Counted from the first letter of the stretch, positions 53,626 through 63,560 are shown. The stretch: 64,000 nucleotides of DNA from Candidatus Minthosoma caballi (GCA_018064505.1 JAGHVC010000109.1:1-64000); one strand, 5' to 3'. Notes: generated from the letters alone by a model not told the origin. Made by a program: numbers and translations.

Positions 53626-56207
53626 TTATATTTTGGCAAAGTAGGGGTATGACTCTTCACTGTAGTCTTCATGTTGTCTCCCTCTATCTTCCAGCAATTG
53701 AAAATGTATCCAGAAATATTATCTACATCATAGGAGCCGTCGTCCTTTGTTGCGCTTGCAGGGAACATATCAGCACCTTTCACCTTTGTATTGATTACCT
53801 CAGCACGCCAGCCTGTCTTGCTCGTTGCATCAACATAAGGTACGAGAATTGTATGGTCATTCTGGGTTTCTTCGTGCACATTAGCTTCTCCCTTTGTTGC
53901 TGCGTATGCTCCGTTCAGACCTGCAAAGAGTGTTGTACCACTGGTATGAAGTATAGGATGGTTCACATACTCATAGAATGTGTAATCTGCTTTGTACGCT
54001 TCATACGATGTTTCATCATCCTTCTTCACATAATAAATAGGATAACCATTCTTTACTTCTGCAAGAGTAGGACTTGCCGGATTCCACGACTCTGAAATTA
54101 TGATATCTCCTTCTTTTACAGGAGTGTAGCCGTCTGGATAAACAGGATTATTATCTTCATCTACCTTTGGATCACCATTTTCATCCTTTTCCTGATGGCT
54201 TGCGTTTTCTGTAGCTGCTGTTTCTTTGGTATATGTAACTGCTGGAGTATATGTGTAAAGTTGTGGCAGATGGAATTCTACATATTCTGCATCTTTCATT
54301 ACATACAACTTACTTGCATCATAGTTTGTTGACTCATCGTATGTATAATGGGGTTCATCCCAACTTGTACCTCCATTGATCAAAGTAATAGTATGATCCT
54401 GGCCATCAAGATGACCTGTGAATACAAAATTGTCTGGCAGTTTTGTTGCATCAATAGTAATATCATTGTCCAGAATGAAATAATCGCCATGATGAAGACC
54501 TCCTTCGTGTGCCTCAGCAAATATTTCAATCCACTGTGCTTGTGAAACATACTGAGGATAATTTGGCATCACATCATCATCTGCATCTGTGTTATCATCC
54601 TTACCATAGTAATGTCCATCGGTGACAGGCACATCTTTACTGCTAAAACGGTAAGCTCTCTGCCAGCTACTACCTGCAAATGAAAGAGTGTTGCCATTCT
54701 GGTTGTTTACGCCATAGTAGCCGTCCGTATGAGCGTCTTCCTGCCAAATCTCTGCCCCGGAACTATTGTAGTCGATAGACTCACGGCTAATACGCAGATA
54801 CACGATGGTCTGGTAGTTGGCATCAAGGTCGAACTTGAATTCTTTATAGTACTGCAAACCGTTGTTGAGTGTAATCTCAAAATCGATGATATTGCTTATG
54901 GAAGCGAGTTCTTCTTTCTTCGTTGCATAATTCTCCTCATCATACATCACCATTTCCCCCGACTTGTATGTTGGACGAACTATGATGTCGTAGCAAGGAA
55001 CTTTACCATAGAGTGTGCGTTTGAAGTTCGAGTTTTCGTCCGCAGCATTAGCAGCACTACGCTTTGCTTCATCGGAGATTTCACTGCCTAAAGCTTTTGT
55101 ATATTCTTTCTCCCATTCAGTTTTTGCCTCATTCCATGCCGCATCGTTAGCTGGGAAGATATAAGTCTTCAGTTCCTTATTATAGAACATTATGAAGTTT
55201 TCGGCATCTATTACTTCTCCCTCAGAGTTCATACTGGTTCGTTCCTCTATAAAGTGTGGAATGACCTTTCGAGCCTGATCCCATATAGGGGTGAGTGTAG
55301 AGTGACCGCTAACATCACTTTCTGCTTCCTTTACACCTGCCAAGACCTTTACATCACAGAAACGGATGTCACTCGTAGTTGCATCTTCCACTGGATTATT
55401 GTCCGCATCCTTTTGTGGGTTACCCTCAGCATCCTTCTTATATCCGTTAATTGTAACATCATCTCCCATTGTTGGGTCGATGAGTACATATGCCACCACT
55501 CGTGCCAGACGATGACGGAAAGGCAGCTTTACGCGTCCAACGGTAGCATGAATATAGGCATCTGCAGGCATACCGAGGTAACGCTCCAGCAAGGTGTAGT
55601 TAGCATTGGCATCGGTTTTGACATCCTTGCTTTGATCGTACTTCAGGTTTTTAGCTTTGCCATTGGTTGGGTCATTGACATCTTCTACTGTTTCACTTCC
55701 TTTAAAACGCAAATTTTCAGGTACAAATACCCCCTGAAAATAGTGTTCTCCATTATCATACCACTTTGCATCAAATTCAGGTTGTTCTAGATATTTGAAA
55801 GAGTATTCTGCGATTTTTTCCCCATTAGGACCTATATAATCAGAGTACTTGATATTCTCCTTCGTGTTACCTCCGGTTTCATCCTTCTTAAGCAATTTCA
55901 AGATTGCCACATTCTGTGTTTCTTCTTCTTGTCCTTTGGCTCCGTATGTAATATCAAGTCCTCCGAAGAGTGGTCCCAAGAGCCAATCTATAGTCTCGGC
56001 ATCCACGGTTGGCTCCTCTCCTATAGCTCTTGTGGTAAAACCACTGAGAGAAGTCTCCATATCTGCATTATCAATGCCTCCGATATGTATAATGTCAGGA
56101 TTGTCGGACATCGGGGCACTCAACAACGAGTCACTCTCAGAACATCCTGAGAGAAACATCATCAGCAACAATGCCGTTAATATGTATATGTCTTTTCTGA
56201 ATTTCAT
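53622..56207 (-). CDS. fimbrillin-family lipoprotein (861 aa) carrying the shared insert
   Basis: The signal peptide ends at C22 (FLSGC), with TRA at 59-61. A fimbrillin-like first part has LPFRHRLARVVAYVLIDP, and a C-terminal part has FVFTGHLDGQDHTITLING (GLUG-type lead). It holds one copy of a roughly 43-residue insert also present in two neighbours (coding 54105-54233). It also has two related 18-residue acidic segments, KDAEGNPQKDADNNPVED (coding 55383-55436) and KDENGDPKVDEDNNPVYP (54135-54188). It is 49 bases after the upstream gene and overlaps the downstream ATG. Confidence 0.78.
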   Translation of the reverse strand: MKFRKDIYILTALLLMMFLSGCSESDSLLSAPMSDNPDIIHIGGIDNADMETSLSGFTTRAIGEEPTVDAETIDWLLGPLFGGLDITYGAKGQEEETQNVAILKLLKKDETGGNTKENIKYSDYIGPNGEKIAEYSFKYLEQPEFDAKWYDNGEHYFQGVFVPENLRFKGSETVEDVNDPTNGKAKNLKYDQSKDVKTDANANYTLLERYLGMPADAYIHATVGRVKLPFRHRLARVVAYVLIDPTMGDDVTINGYKKDAEGNPQKDADNNPVEDATTSDIRFCDVKVLAGVKEAESDVSGHSTLTPIWDQARKVIPHFIEERTSMNSEGEVIDAENFIMFYNKELKTYIFPANDAAWNEAKTEWEKEYTKALGSEISDEAKRSAANAADENSNFKRTLYGKVPCYDIIVRPTYKSGEMVMYDEENYATKKEELASISNIIDFEITLNNGLQYYKEFKFDLDANYQTIVYLRISRESIDYNSSGAEIWQEDAHTDGYYGVNNQNGNTLSFAGSSWQRAYRFSSKDVPVTDGHYYGKDDNTDADDDVMPNYPQYVSQAQWIEIFAEAHEGGLHHGDYFILDNDITIDATKLPDNFVFTGHLDGQDHTITLINGGTSWDEPHYTYDESTNYDASKLYVMKDAEYVEFHLPQLYTYTPAVTYTKETAATENASHQEKDENGDPKVDEDNNPVYPDGYTPVKEGDIIISESWNPASPTLAEVKNGYPIYYVKKDDETSYEAYKADYTFYEYVNHPILHTSGTTLFAGLNGAYAATKGEANVHEETQNDHTILVPYVDATSKTGWRAEVINTKVKGADMFPASATKDDGSYDVDNISGYIFNCWKIEGDNMKTTVKSHTPTLPKYK
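54105..54233 (-). repeat. copy 1 of a coding insert shared by three pilin genes
   Basis: This encodes YTKETAATENASHQ then EKDENGDPKVDEDNNPV and ending GYTPVKEGD (43 residues). It aligns with copies at 57946-58074 and 59627-59752: Y-T, an A-T/A-E-E-N block, a Gly/Pro-rich middle, then Y-T and G-D/Q. This is the most diverged of the three. Confidence 0.65.
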
Positions 56208-56256
56208 ATTAATATCTCTTTTATTCTCTCCCTCATCTCAAGAATGGGGTGGGGGC

Positions 56257-59200
56257 CTAATATTGTGTATCTCTAATAGGTTGTACCGAATTCTTCTTTC
56301 CTATAGTCTTCTCTTCCGTCATATTCGTTGCCAAACCTGTAGCGGATGCACCGACTGGTGCAGCCCACCAGTTACCCTGACACTCACCATCAGTTGCATT
56401 GACAGAAGTACCTGCGTTCACAGCATATTTTGACGACCCGATGATACCGCCCCATGCACTATGAGGCTTTTCTGCTGTTGATTCCCAGTTCAGCCAGCTT
56501 GTACAGTCAGCAATATGGATGCTTGGAACTATGCTATTGTCTTTTGTGTTTGGTCCTCCAACGATACCACCATAGAAAATGTTTTTCCCTGTAACAGTAT
56601 ACGCCTCTTCGGATGCATTCAGTGATTGACGCTGATAAGTGCATCTGAGGATTGTGACTTCAGCAGCGGTACATACCAGTCCGCCCACGAAGTAAGTGGC
56701 CTGTTCGCCTGTAGCTTCTGGCAGAGCAATACGCACATCTGCATCGCTCTGACAATCAGCAATTGTAGCTTTGTTATAAGCCCAGACAACCAAACCTGCA
56801 GGAGTTGAAGAATGAATGTATGCACCATCGCCCATCTTCACTTTCACATTACTAATGATTGCATCCGAGCCAGTAACAGAATATGCCAATGGAGCTCGTG
56901 CTGTTATCTGTTCTGCATCTGTAGCTCCGTCTTTGTTTGGCATTGCCTCAATAGGCTTGTCAACTACAAGTGTTAAATTATACAGTCGGTTCTGAATGTT
57001 ACTGAACAGCATCTGGGCTCTTGAAGTGCCGGTAAGGGTGATTGTCTTGTTATTACAATTCAGCTCGCAGAACAGGTTGCCGCTGTTAGAAGCCGTGAGT
57101 TCATCACTTTGTGTGCCTAATGTCCAGGCATTGGTACCATCACCATTTACAGCAAAACTGTCAGCAACCCTAAAGCGATTCCCTTTAAGGTTATATGTTG
57201 ATCCTGTCAGCATTGCTTTAAGTTCCTCTTGACTATCAATAACTTGAGTATATAGCTCTGTTGCTGGACGGAAATTGTTCAGTGTGGTTGTACCATCTGA
57301 AAGTGTATTTCCTACTTTTGTTGACCATTCGTTGTCACGCACATCCAAATCCTGCGTACCCTTAGCATAGAGAATATTTTTGAATTGATCTACAGGTTGT
57401 AGTAAGGTAATGCCATACTCAAAAGTATTATTTGTCAATTTTCCTTCTGCACTACCAGCGATACCGCCCCCCCTTACATTAGTGCCACCATCGATGCGAG
57501 CATTGACATTACACTGGTCAATGACAACTGGGGTAGATTCATCTGCAACTCCATGCTCATCTCTTGGGAATGCCATTACTGCAGCAATACCACCAATGAG
57601 AACTTCAGAATCTCCTCCTGAGTTATATACTGGCAATTCAGACCTGCAACGATATATAGTACCTGAGTTGGTTATTACCAATCCGGCACGAGTTGCTTTG
57701 CGTGTGGTATTGCCTTTAAGAACATCTATACGCTCTATTGTACCTTTGTTTTCTGTGGCAATAGCACAATCGATAGGACTCTCAGCATTGTCCTTGTCTG
57801 CAATAATCACTGTACCATTGACAATACTTCCCGATGCCGCAATCTTATCGAACATACGCTGGTGGGTGGTGATGGTAGCACCTGCCAGTTTCAGTGTAGC
57901 CTTGAGCTCATAATCCTTTGGATCCCATCCTGCAGCCGCCTTTACATCGCCAGCTTTCTTCTCAGTATATCCTTCTTTGTAAGTTTTCTGATATCCTTCT
58001 TCTCCAGGCTTTTTCCCATCGCTGTCTGCCACCAAATTAGCTTTGTTCTCTTCCGTTGCCATTTTTTCGGTGTAGATTACAGCATCAATAAGGTTGAAAT
58101 CGAGAGGCATAACAACAGCCACATTACCAGGCTTGTTTCTTTCTGGGTCGGTAAGGAAAGCAATCAAGTCAGCCTTATCGTTGATTGGCTCAGGATCGGC
58201 AGCCTGACCGAAATCATCACAGAGCGAACTGAATGGCCAATCTTCCCAATCTACTACATACGCAGTGATTAGAATCTTTCGGGTGTCGGTGCTGAGAGTG
58301 ACATCAAGAATAAGATGCTTGCCCGCCTCAAGATTGTAACGAGTCTTAACATCTTCATTTGTGTTCTCTGGATCAGAAGAGTATTTCTTGTCATTAGAAG
58401 CATAGAACGAGAACTTCGAACCAGACAGATTAATGAAAAGAATCTTCTGTTCTGTCATATTGTTTTCCCTGGCATAGTCATGAGGATTTACTATAGCGTC
58501 ATAGCAAGCTGTAAGCACAGTCTCCTCAGGTGCGGGATCTGGGCTCTTGTATTCGCAATTATAACTGCACAGCAAAGGCTTGACAATAGTTTGCTTGTTA
58601 TCATCGTCATAGCTGTAAATCTCTGCAGAAATATTCTGAGGAGTAAGTTCCTCATCGTATTTAATCTGGTCGCGTTCAATACCTTCGCCAGCTCTTAGTC
58701 TTATGGTGATTCGCGAACGCTTGTGTTGCATGTAGAGAGGTATCTTCTTCCAGTACTCAGTAAGCAGGGCATTATCTGTAATCGGATCTCCATTCTTGTC
58801 TGTAGGATTGCCCCACGCCTTGTTTGCTGCATACCATTCCTTTGCGGTCAGATAATTGAAATTATCAATAACGCGTGTTGTTTGTTTATCGGTTTCATCA
58901 TCCCAACCAGGCACATAGCCATATCCCTCAATCATGTCTTGATTAAAGAATTTCACCTCGTCAGTTTGGTCTGAAAAATTCTGTCCAGCTTTTGTCTCGG
59001 TAACAATGGTTTCTGTAGAATTGCTCGACACGGCATGGAATCCATACTTCTTTACATTGCTTGGCCAGTACATTATATTCGATTCTTCTGTCAATGTACC
59101 GTATTCATCGTATGTTGTTACATCGTCAACCGTGTTTTTTGTAGGATTATAGGTGGCAGAACCTATTTTTACGGCATCACCTTCGCCCTTTTCCCACATT

Positions 59201-59427
59201 TCAACATTGAAAACATAGTCGTCGCTTACTGCCATGAAATTGCTGATATACTTTATATAATCATTTTTAGGCGAGCGTGTAGTCACTCTTGGCACCTGAG
59301 CATTGAACAGTACCGCATCACCCGCCTTAATGGCATCGTCACCGTTGTTGAAGATGGTCGTTTCGTCTGTACATGCAGAAAGCACGCACACCATCAATAT
59401 GTATAATATGTATCTGAGTTTATTCAT
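56257..59427 (-). CDS. fimbrillin-family lipoprotein, very long form (1056 aa)
   Basis: A GTG four codons upstream is open, but the ATG at 59427 gives the clean signal MNKLRYILYILMVCVLSAC (lipid Cys19) and overlaps the upstream stop (ATGAATAA). TRS lies near residue 51. About 50-400 is fimbrillin-like (PLYMQHKRSRITIRLRAG, KHLILDVTLS). The rest is a long beta-helix-like region with repeated GLVITNSGTIYRCRS, IGGIAAVM, GGGIAGSAEG and GGIVGGPN units. It carries a copy of the shared insert (coding 57946-58074). It is probably a large adhesin or tip protein. Confidence 0.78.
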   Translation of the reverse strand: MNKLRYILYILMVCVLSACTDETTIFNNGDDAIKAGDAVLFNAQVPRVTTRSPKNDYIKYISNFMAVSDDYVFNVEMWEKGEGDAVKIGSATYNPTKNTVDDVTTYDEYGTLTEESNIMYWPSNVKKYGFHAVSSNSTETIVTETKAGQNFSDQTDEVKFFNQDMIEGYGYVPGWDDETDKQTTRVIDNFNYLTAKEWYAANKAWGNPTDKNGDPITDNALLTEYWKKIPLYMQHKRSRITIRLRAGEGIERDQIKYDEELTPQNISAEIYSYDDDNKQTIVKPLLCSYNCEYKSPDPAPEETVLTACYDAIVNPHDYARENNMTEQKILFINLSGSKFSFYASNDKKYSSDPENTNEDVKTRYNLEAGKHLILDVTLSTDTRKILITAYVVDWEDWPFSSLCDDFGQAADPEPINDKADLIAFLTDPERNKPGNVAVVMPLDFNLIDAVIYTEKMATEENKANLVADSDGKKPGEEGYQKTYKEGYTEKKAGDVKAAAGWDPKDYELKATLKLAGATITTHQRMFDKIAASGSIVNGTVIIADKDNAESPIDCAIATENKGTIERIDVLKGNTTRKATRAGLVITNSGTIYRCRSELPVYNSGGDSEVLIGGIAAVMAFPRDEHGVADESTPVVIDQCNVNARIDGGTNVRGGGIAGSAEGKLTNNTFEYGITLLQPVDQFKNILYAKGTQDLDVRDNEWSTKVGNTLSDGTTTLNNFRPATELYTQVIDSQEELKAMLTGSTYNLKGNRFRVADSFAVNGDGTNAWTLGTQSDELTASNSGNLFCELNCNNKTITLTGTSRAQMLFSNIQNRLYNLTLVVDKPIEAMPNKDGATDAEQITARAPLAYSVTGSDAIISNVKVKMGDGAYIHSSTPAGLVVWAYNKATIADCQSDADVRIALPEATGEQATYFVGGLVCTAAEVTILRCTYQRQSLNASEEAYTVTGKNIFYGGIVGGPNTKDNSIVPSIHIADCTSWLNWESTAEKPHSAWGGIIGSSKYAVNAGTSVNATDGECQGNWWAAPVGASATGLATNMTEEKTIGKKNSVQPIRDTQY
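57946..58074 (-). repeat. copy 2 of the shared pilin insert
   Basis: This encodes YTEKMATEENKANLVADSDG then KKPGEEGYQKTYKEGYTEKK and AGD (43 residues). It shares DGKKPG..GY...Y...YT with the copy at 59627-59752. Confidence 0.75.
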
Positions 59428-61315
59428 TGATTGTTCCACTTGTTCCGTAATTCAGTTCGTCATCTAACAGCCATCCGTCAATCGTTGCACGAATGAATGC
59501 AATAGTTCCACGCCTCAATTCAAAGTCATACAAGTAGCGATAACCGCTTCTCAAGTTCACCAGCGAGTTGTTACGGTCATCCACTGTGATCTTATATGTT
59601 GCTATGTGCTTTACAGGTGGTACTTCCTGACCTTCACTAACAGGAGTGTAATCGTCTTCGTATTTTGCCACATATCCTGCGTCACCAGGTTTTTTGCCAT
59701 CATTTTCAACAAGGTGCTTGGCATTTTCTTCTGCAGCAGTTTCTGCGGTATAGTTTTCGCCAGTTGCTTCCTCTTGCCATGTGATGCGGATAGCCTGAAG
59801 TTGCCCGAAAGCAATGGCATTGAAGGATTTCAGTGAGGTAAGTGGTTTACTTTCGCCCATGTCAAACATATTGAACGATGTACCATACTGATTTTCCTTC
59901 TGTTGTTCCTCTGTATATTTGCTGATTACCACAGGTTCGTAAGAAGGGTCTATCTGCTTGCCGTCCGGGGTAATGTTGGTAAAGACATATCCCTTCTCCG
60001 ATACGCCGAGCAGTTCAACGCCCAAGATGTTCTTAGCCTTGATGTCGGCTGTATTTTCTGCATTTGTAAGGTTTACCTGTATCTGGCTGAACTGATGCTT
60101 GAAGTACAGTCTCACACGGTTTGCCTCCTGTGTGGCTCCAGTAGGTTTCATTTTCGTATAGGCGATAAGCGGATCGGGCTGGTCAGTAATCTTGGTCATA
60201 GTTTCTCCACGACGCAAGTCGAAGGTGTTGGCTGGCAAGTCATTATAAATATCCTCTTTATGCTTTTCCTGATGCGTCAGAAGAATACAACTAGATGGCT
60301 TCGTTAGATCTATTTTCTTTGTTGGAGATGATTCTGATGATTCCACAGAGACAAGATCATCCTTGTCAAAGTGTACAAACCACCTTCCATCACAATGATT
60401 AGGATCTTCTGCCGTAGGAGTCGTATATATACTTCTATTAAAGTCTTCTTTAAGAGCAGCCTTTTGCTCCTCAGTCAAACTCATATTATTATCGATTGCG
60501 TCTTCCAAATCCTTCATCAGAGATTCCTTGAGATAAGAATAGTCAATCCAATCCTGGCTCTCCGAATCCCACTTTTCCCAGTGTGAACTATATAAGGCGA
60601 AACTTATTTTATCCAATCCAGCAGGCATTGTAGTCACATGGTCCTCTTTATCATATTCAAGATGAGTCGTCTCACCTCCATCCTCTTGAACTGTTTTGAA
60701 TTTCATTATTCTGTATCCTATAGGGAGCCATGATTCAATGGTCGTTTCCTTTATCCTTTTCACTCCATCATACTCTGGATACATAAACAGTTTGCCTTGC
60801 GTTGTACCGTAAGTGTTTATCTTGAGCTTGTTGTAGTCCGTGTATGCCAAGAATATATGATCAAGTCGGTTGCGCCAGTAGAAATACTGGGCGCGAGAGT
60901 CAAAGCCATAATCAAGAAAGTCCTGATGGCTTTTGTCCACCCCAGCCATGTCATAGTCATTCTTCCAATATACAGAATTGCCCTCGTTATCATCTACACG
61001 AAGCCACGAAGTAATAGGCGTATTCTCTGTGTCGTACTCGCTCTCATCTGTATCGTCTGCTTTAGCATGGTAATACATTTTGCACACGAAGCGTCCATCT
61101 TTCTCCATGTAAGGAATGACGCCGGCACGGGTGGTTATGTTACCATTGTTGCCAGAAGAAAACAGCACAAGCTGACCGATGCCCTTGTCATCATTTTGCG
61201 AGTTTTGATTGCTCGTTTGTTGAGTGGCAAGTTCATCTGAACAAGATACAACTGTCAAGAGACAGAGCATCAGTATAGACTTCTTTAATATATTATATAA
61301 TGTATGCGTAAGCAC
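59420..61315 (-). CDS. fimbrillin-family lipoprotein (631 aa) carrying the shared insert
   Basis: No ATG precedes the signal peptide. The likely start is GTG at 61315 (or TTG at 61318), giving a signal ...NILKKSILMLCLLTVVSC with lipid Cys near residue 25. TRA follows near residue 63. The middle has VRLYFKHQFSQIQVNLTNAENTADIKAKNILGVELLGV and the end LRSGYRYLYDFELRRGTIAFIRATIDGW, both classical fimbrillin strands. The shared insert occupies about residues 522-563. It is 34 bases after the 735-residue gene, across an AT-rich repeat, and its end overlaps the next ATG by 8 bases. Confidence 0.78.
   Translation of the reverse strand: MLTHTLYNILKKSILMLCLLTVVSCSDELATQQTSNQNSQNDDKGIGQLVLFSSGNNGNITTRAGVIPYMEKDGRFVCKMYYHAKADDTDESEYDTENTPITSWLRVDDNEGNSVYWKNDYDMAGVDKSHQDFLDYGFDSRAQYFYWRNRLDHIFLAYTDYNKLKINTYGTTQGKLFMYPEYDGVKRIKETTIESWLPIGYRIMKFKTVQEDGGETTHLEYDKEDHVTTMPAGLDKISFALYSSHWEKWDSESQDWIDYSYLKESLMKDLEDAIDNNMSLTEEQKAALKEDFNRSIYTTPTAEDPNHCDGRWFVHFDKDDLVSVESSESSPTKKIDLTKPSSCILLTHQEKHKEDIYNDLPANTFDLRRGETMTKITDQPDPLIAYTKMKPTGATQEANRVRLYFKHQFSQIQVNLTNAENTADIKAKNILGVELLGVSEKGYVFTNITPDGKQIDPSYEPVVISKYTEEQQKENQYGTSFNMFDMGESKPLTSLKSFNAIAFGQLQAIRITWQEEATGENYTAETAAEENAKHLVENDGKKPGDAGYVAKYEDDYTPVSEGQEVPPVKHIATYKITVDDRNNSLVNLRSGYRYLYDFELRRGTIAFIRATIDGWLLDDELNYGTSGTINE
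59627..59752 (-). repeat. copy 3 of the shared pilin insert
   Basis: This encodes YTAETAAEENAKHLVENDGK then KPGDAGYVAKYEDDYTPVSE and GQ (42 residues). It interrupts a strand between ITWQEEATGEN and EVPPVKHIATYKITVDD. Confidence 0.75.
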
Positions 61316-61318
61316 CAA

Positions 61319-61350
61319 TTATGAATTATGAATTGTAAATTATGAATTGT
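61319..61350. repeat. short AT-rich repeat between two pilin genes
   Basis: The 34-base spacer consists of three imperfect units of ATTATGAATT/TGTAA. Such AT repeats are frequent in Bacteroidetes spacers. There is no -7 box. Confidence 0.5.
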
Positions 61351-61352
61351 AA

Positions 61353-63560
61353 TTAATCCCACTCCAATGTCGCCTTACCACCACCTTCAATTTTGTCCCA
61401 GTTTTCTATCAGGGCACGGAAGGAAATCTTCTCCCTCGAGATGATTATGGTATAAGTGTAGGACACGCCACGATTCCAGCGACTGATGACATCATTTACT
61501 GGATGTAGTGTAGCAGTACCTGTTGTGGTAGCCGTTACTGTGCAGGTATTAAGCTGCGTCTTGTATGTTGTTCCGTCGGCAAGTGTGACGATGAGCATTG
61601 CATTGTCGGCAATGTCTTGAGGTGTCACCACATATCCATTCAGCCAATCAGTGGTAATAGTATTCTCTGTACCATTTAGTTTATATGGATTATTGCCTGT
61701 GTCATCACCCAGCATCTTCTCGCTTACATCATCGGGTGTAATGTTACCAGTATGCAAATCTATGGTTCCACCCTTAGCCATATTGGTAATTTGTACCTTT
61801 GCCCCAGCAAGGTTGATGCGTGGATTCAGAGGATTGCTATAGTCAAGGTATTTGACATCGTTCACTTCCCAACCTTCAACGGTAGCGGACTTATTCTCAT
61901 CCTCAAGGTTGATGGTTATCTTTGCCATAGGATGATAGAATGTCAAAGGCACATCACCTGTACGAGGAGCGATGGCTGCGCCTTCATCGTAGGTTACCGT
62001 GAATGGCTCTATTGCTTGAGGTCCCTTGTGGGCAGATGTCGTACCCCAGAGCACATCCTTGCCGTTCTCCATAGATAGAGATTCGTTCTTGTCATCTGTG
62101 TTTTCATCATCAGGAGTTGCTCCTGACAAAGCGCGGAAAAAGAACTTGTCTGTAGCGTTAGGCCAGTAGATTTCATTATTGCGAGTCCACTTCGGGTCAG
62201 CATCTTTATCATATGTATAAGTGGTAGCTGTCATGCCATACACAGCAGGATCAGTATTAGCTGACTTGTACAGATCGAATCCATTATCTTGTAGTTCAGC
62301 TGCTATTTCACCAGTCTTGTCTGTAAAATCATTAGCAAACTGAATAACACCTACACCTGTTGCCGATACCTCGTCCCAATTCTTAATGATTGCTTGAACG
62401 GTTATCTCCTGTTTGTTGATAGTAACGGTGATGAGGTAGTTTACGCCTGGCTTTGTAATACCACCATCTGTAGCAGTATAACCGCTTGCTGCATAAGCAG
62501 TAACACTTGTGGCTGCAGCATCATCTACCTTAGCGGCAGCCAGCTGTGTGCTCCATGCCTTAGCTGGTGTTGTGGCTGTTGTAAGCACAGCATCTGTAAG
62601 AGGAATGGTATATTTGTTGCCATCAACACCTGTTATAGTAGCAAGGTCGTTGCCTGCCTTGAACAGCGTTGGGGCAATAATAGCTGAGAAAGAGCATTTC
62701 TTTGCTTCTGGAGTACCCTTTTGCATCTGTATGTCTGCAGGAGTAGTTCCTACGGTTGCAGTTGCTGTCGGAGCAGTCAAGCTCGTAACAGTGTTCATTT
62801 GGTTCAAAGTAACCGTTGCGCTACCAAAGTTCTTTGTAGCATTTGAATCAAATCCGTCCTCACAAACCACCTCAATAGTCACCTTGCTCATGGCGTGAGT
62901 GTAAGGGATGACAAGACCGTCGCGTCCCGCAGCATGTGAGTAAGCCACAGGTGTCTGCTCATATGACCAAAGAAGATCGCTAGTCTTGAAGCCTGTGCTC
63001 TGGTTGGTTGCGACTGTCCAACCCAAAACGCCAGTTGCTTCAGTTAGTGCAGTTGTAGGAGTTCCGCCATTATAGCAATATCCATAGTAACTCTCCAGAT
63101 AGTGATCAACGGTACGGAGGTCAGTCGCATCAGTTGCTGAGTTGCTGAAGTCATCCCAATAGAGGGTAGGGGATGCGATAAGGTCTTCTGTCTGCTGAGT
63201 GTTTGACGAAGTGAGACCGACACCATTCTCATTAAGTGTCGTCGGATTGATACCAATAGGATAGATCTCATCACCACTGTATGCAGTCATGGCTGTGCTT
63301 CCCTTTGTGAAAGTAACAAGCTGAGGAGCATGGTCGGCAGTAACACTTTCTCTTGTTCCATTTGTGGTACCGTCCCAAGTTATATGGCGCAGATAAGCAA
63401 TGAGTTTATCATCCTTTTCAAACTCCATATCCACAGCACGCGTCTGCTTTGCATTATTGCTTGCATCCATCAAGGCAGTTACAGCAATCGGAGTCTTTTC
63501 TTTCCCGTTCAGATAATCAGTCGTATCAACCACCTCGTCTGAACAAGATGCCAAAGCCAC
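61353..63560 (-). CDS. fimbrillin-family protein (735 aa as read), signal peptide interrupted by a stop codon
   Basis: The open part begins at GTG 63560 (VALASCSDEVVDTTD), i.e. inside a lipoprotein signal just before the lipid Cys. Upstream in the same frame lie ATG (63600-63602), the codons for RKKKRL, a TAA stop (63579-63581) and YYILGI. TRA lies at 40-42. The protein contains two tandem fimbrillin-like halves, each ending in ITVQAIIKNWDEV- or ISFRALIENWDKI-type strands and each containing an H.M.KITI... segment (YTHAMSKVTIEVV and YHPMAKITINLE). As written, the product would lack an export signal, so the gene is either a pseudogene or read in an unusual way. Confidence 0.75.
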   Translation of the reverse strand: MALASCSDEVVDTTDYLNGKEKTPIAVTALMDASNNAKQTRAVDMEFEKDDKLIAYLRHITWDGTTNGTRESVTADHAPQLVTFTKGSTAMTAYSGDEIYPIGINPTTLNENGVGLTSSNTQQTEDLIASPTLYWDDFSNSATDATDLRTVDHYLESYYGYCYNGGTPTTALTEATGVLGWTVATNQSTGFKTSDLLWSYEQTPVAYSHAAGRDGLVIPYTHAMSKVTIEVVCEDGFDSNATKNFGSATVTLNQMNTVTSLTAPTATATVGTTPADIQMQKGTPEAKKCSFSAIIAPTLFKAGNDLATITGVDGNKYTIPLTDAVLTTATTPAKAWSTQLAAAKVDDAAATSVTAYAASGYTATDGGITKPGVNYLITVTINKQEITVQAIIKNWDEVSATGVGVIQFANDFTDKTGEIAAELQDNGFDLYKSANTDPAVYGMTATTYTYDKDADPKWTRNNEIYWPNATDKFFFRALSGATPDDENTDDKNESLSMENGKDVLWGTTSAHKGPQAIEPFTVTYDEGAAIAPRTGDVPLTFYHPMAKITINLEDENKSATVEGWEVNDVKYLDYSNPLNPRINLAGAKVQITNMAKGGTIDLHTGNITPDDVSEKMLGDDTGNNPYKLNGTENTITTDWLNGYVVTPQDIADNAMLIVTLADGTTYKTQLNTCTVTATTTGTATLHPVNDVISRWNRGVSYTYTIIISREKISFRALIENWDKIEGGGKATLEWD

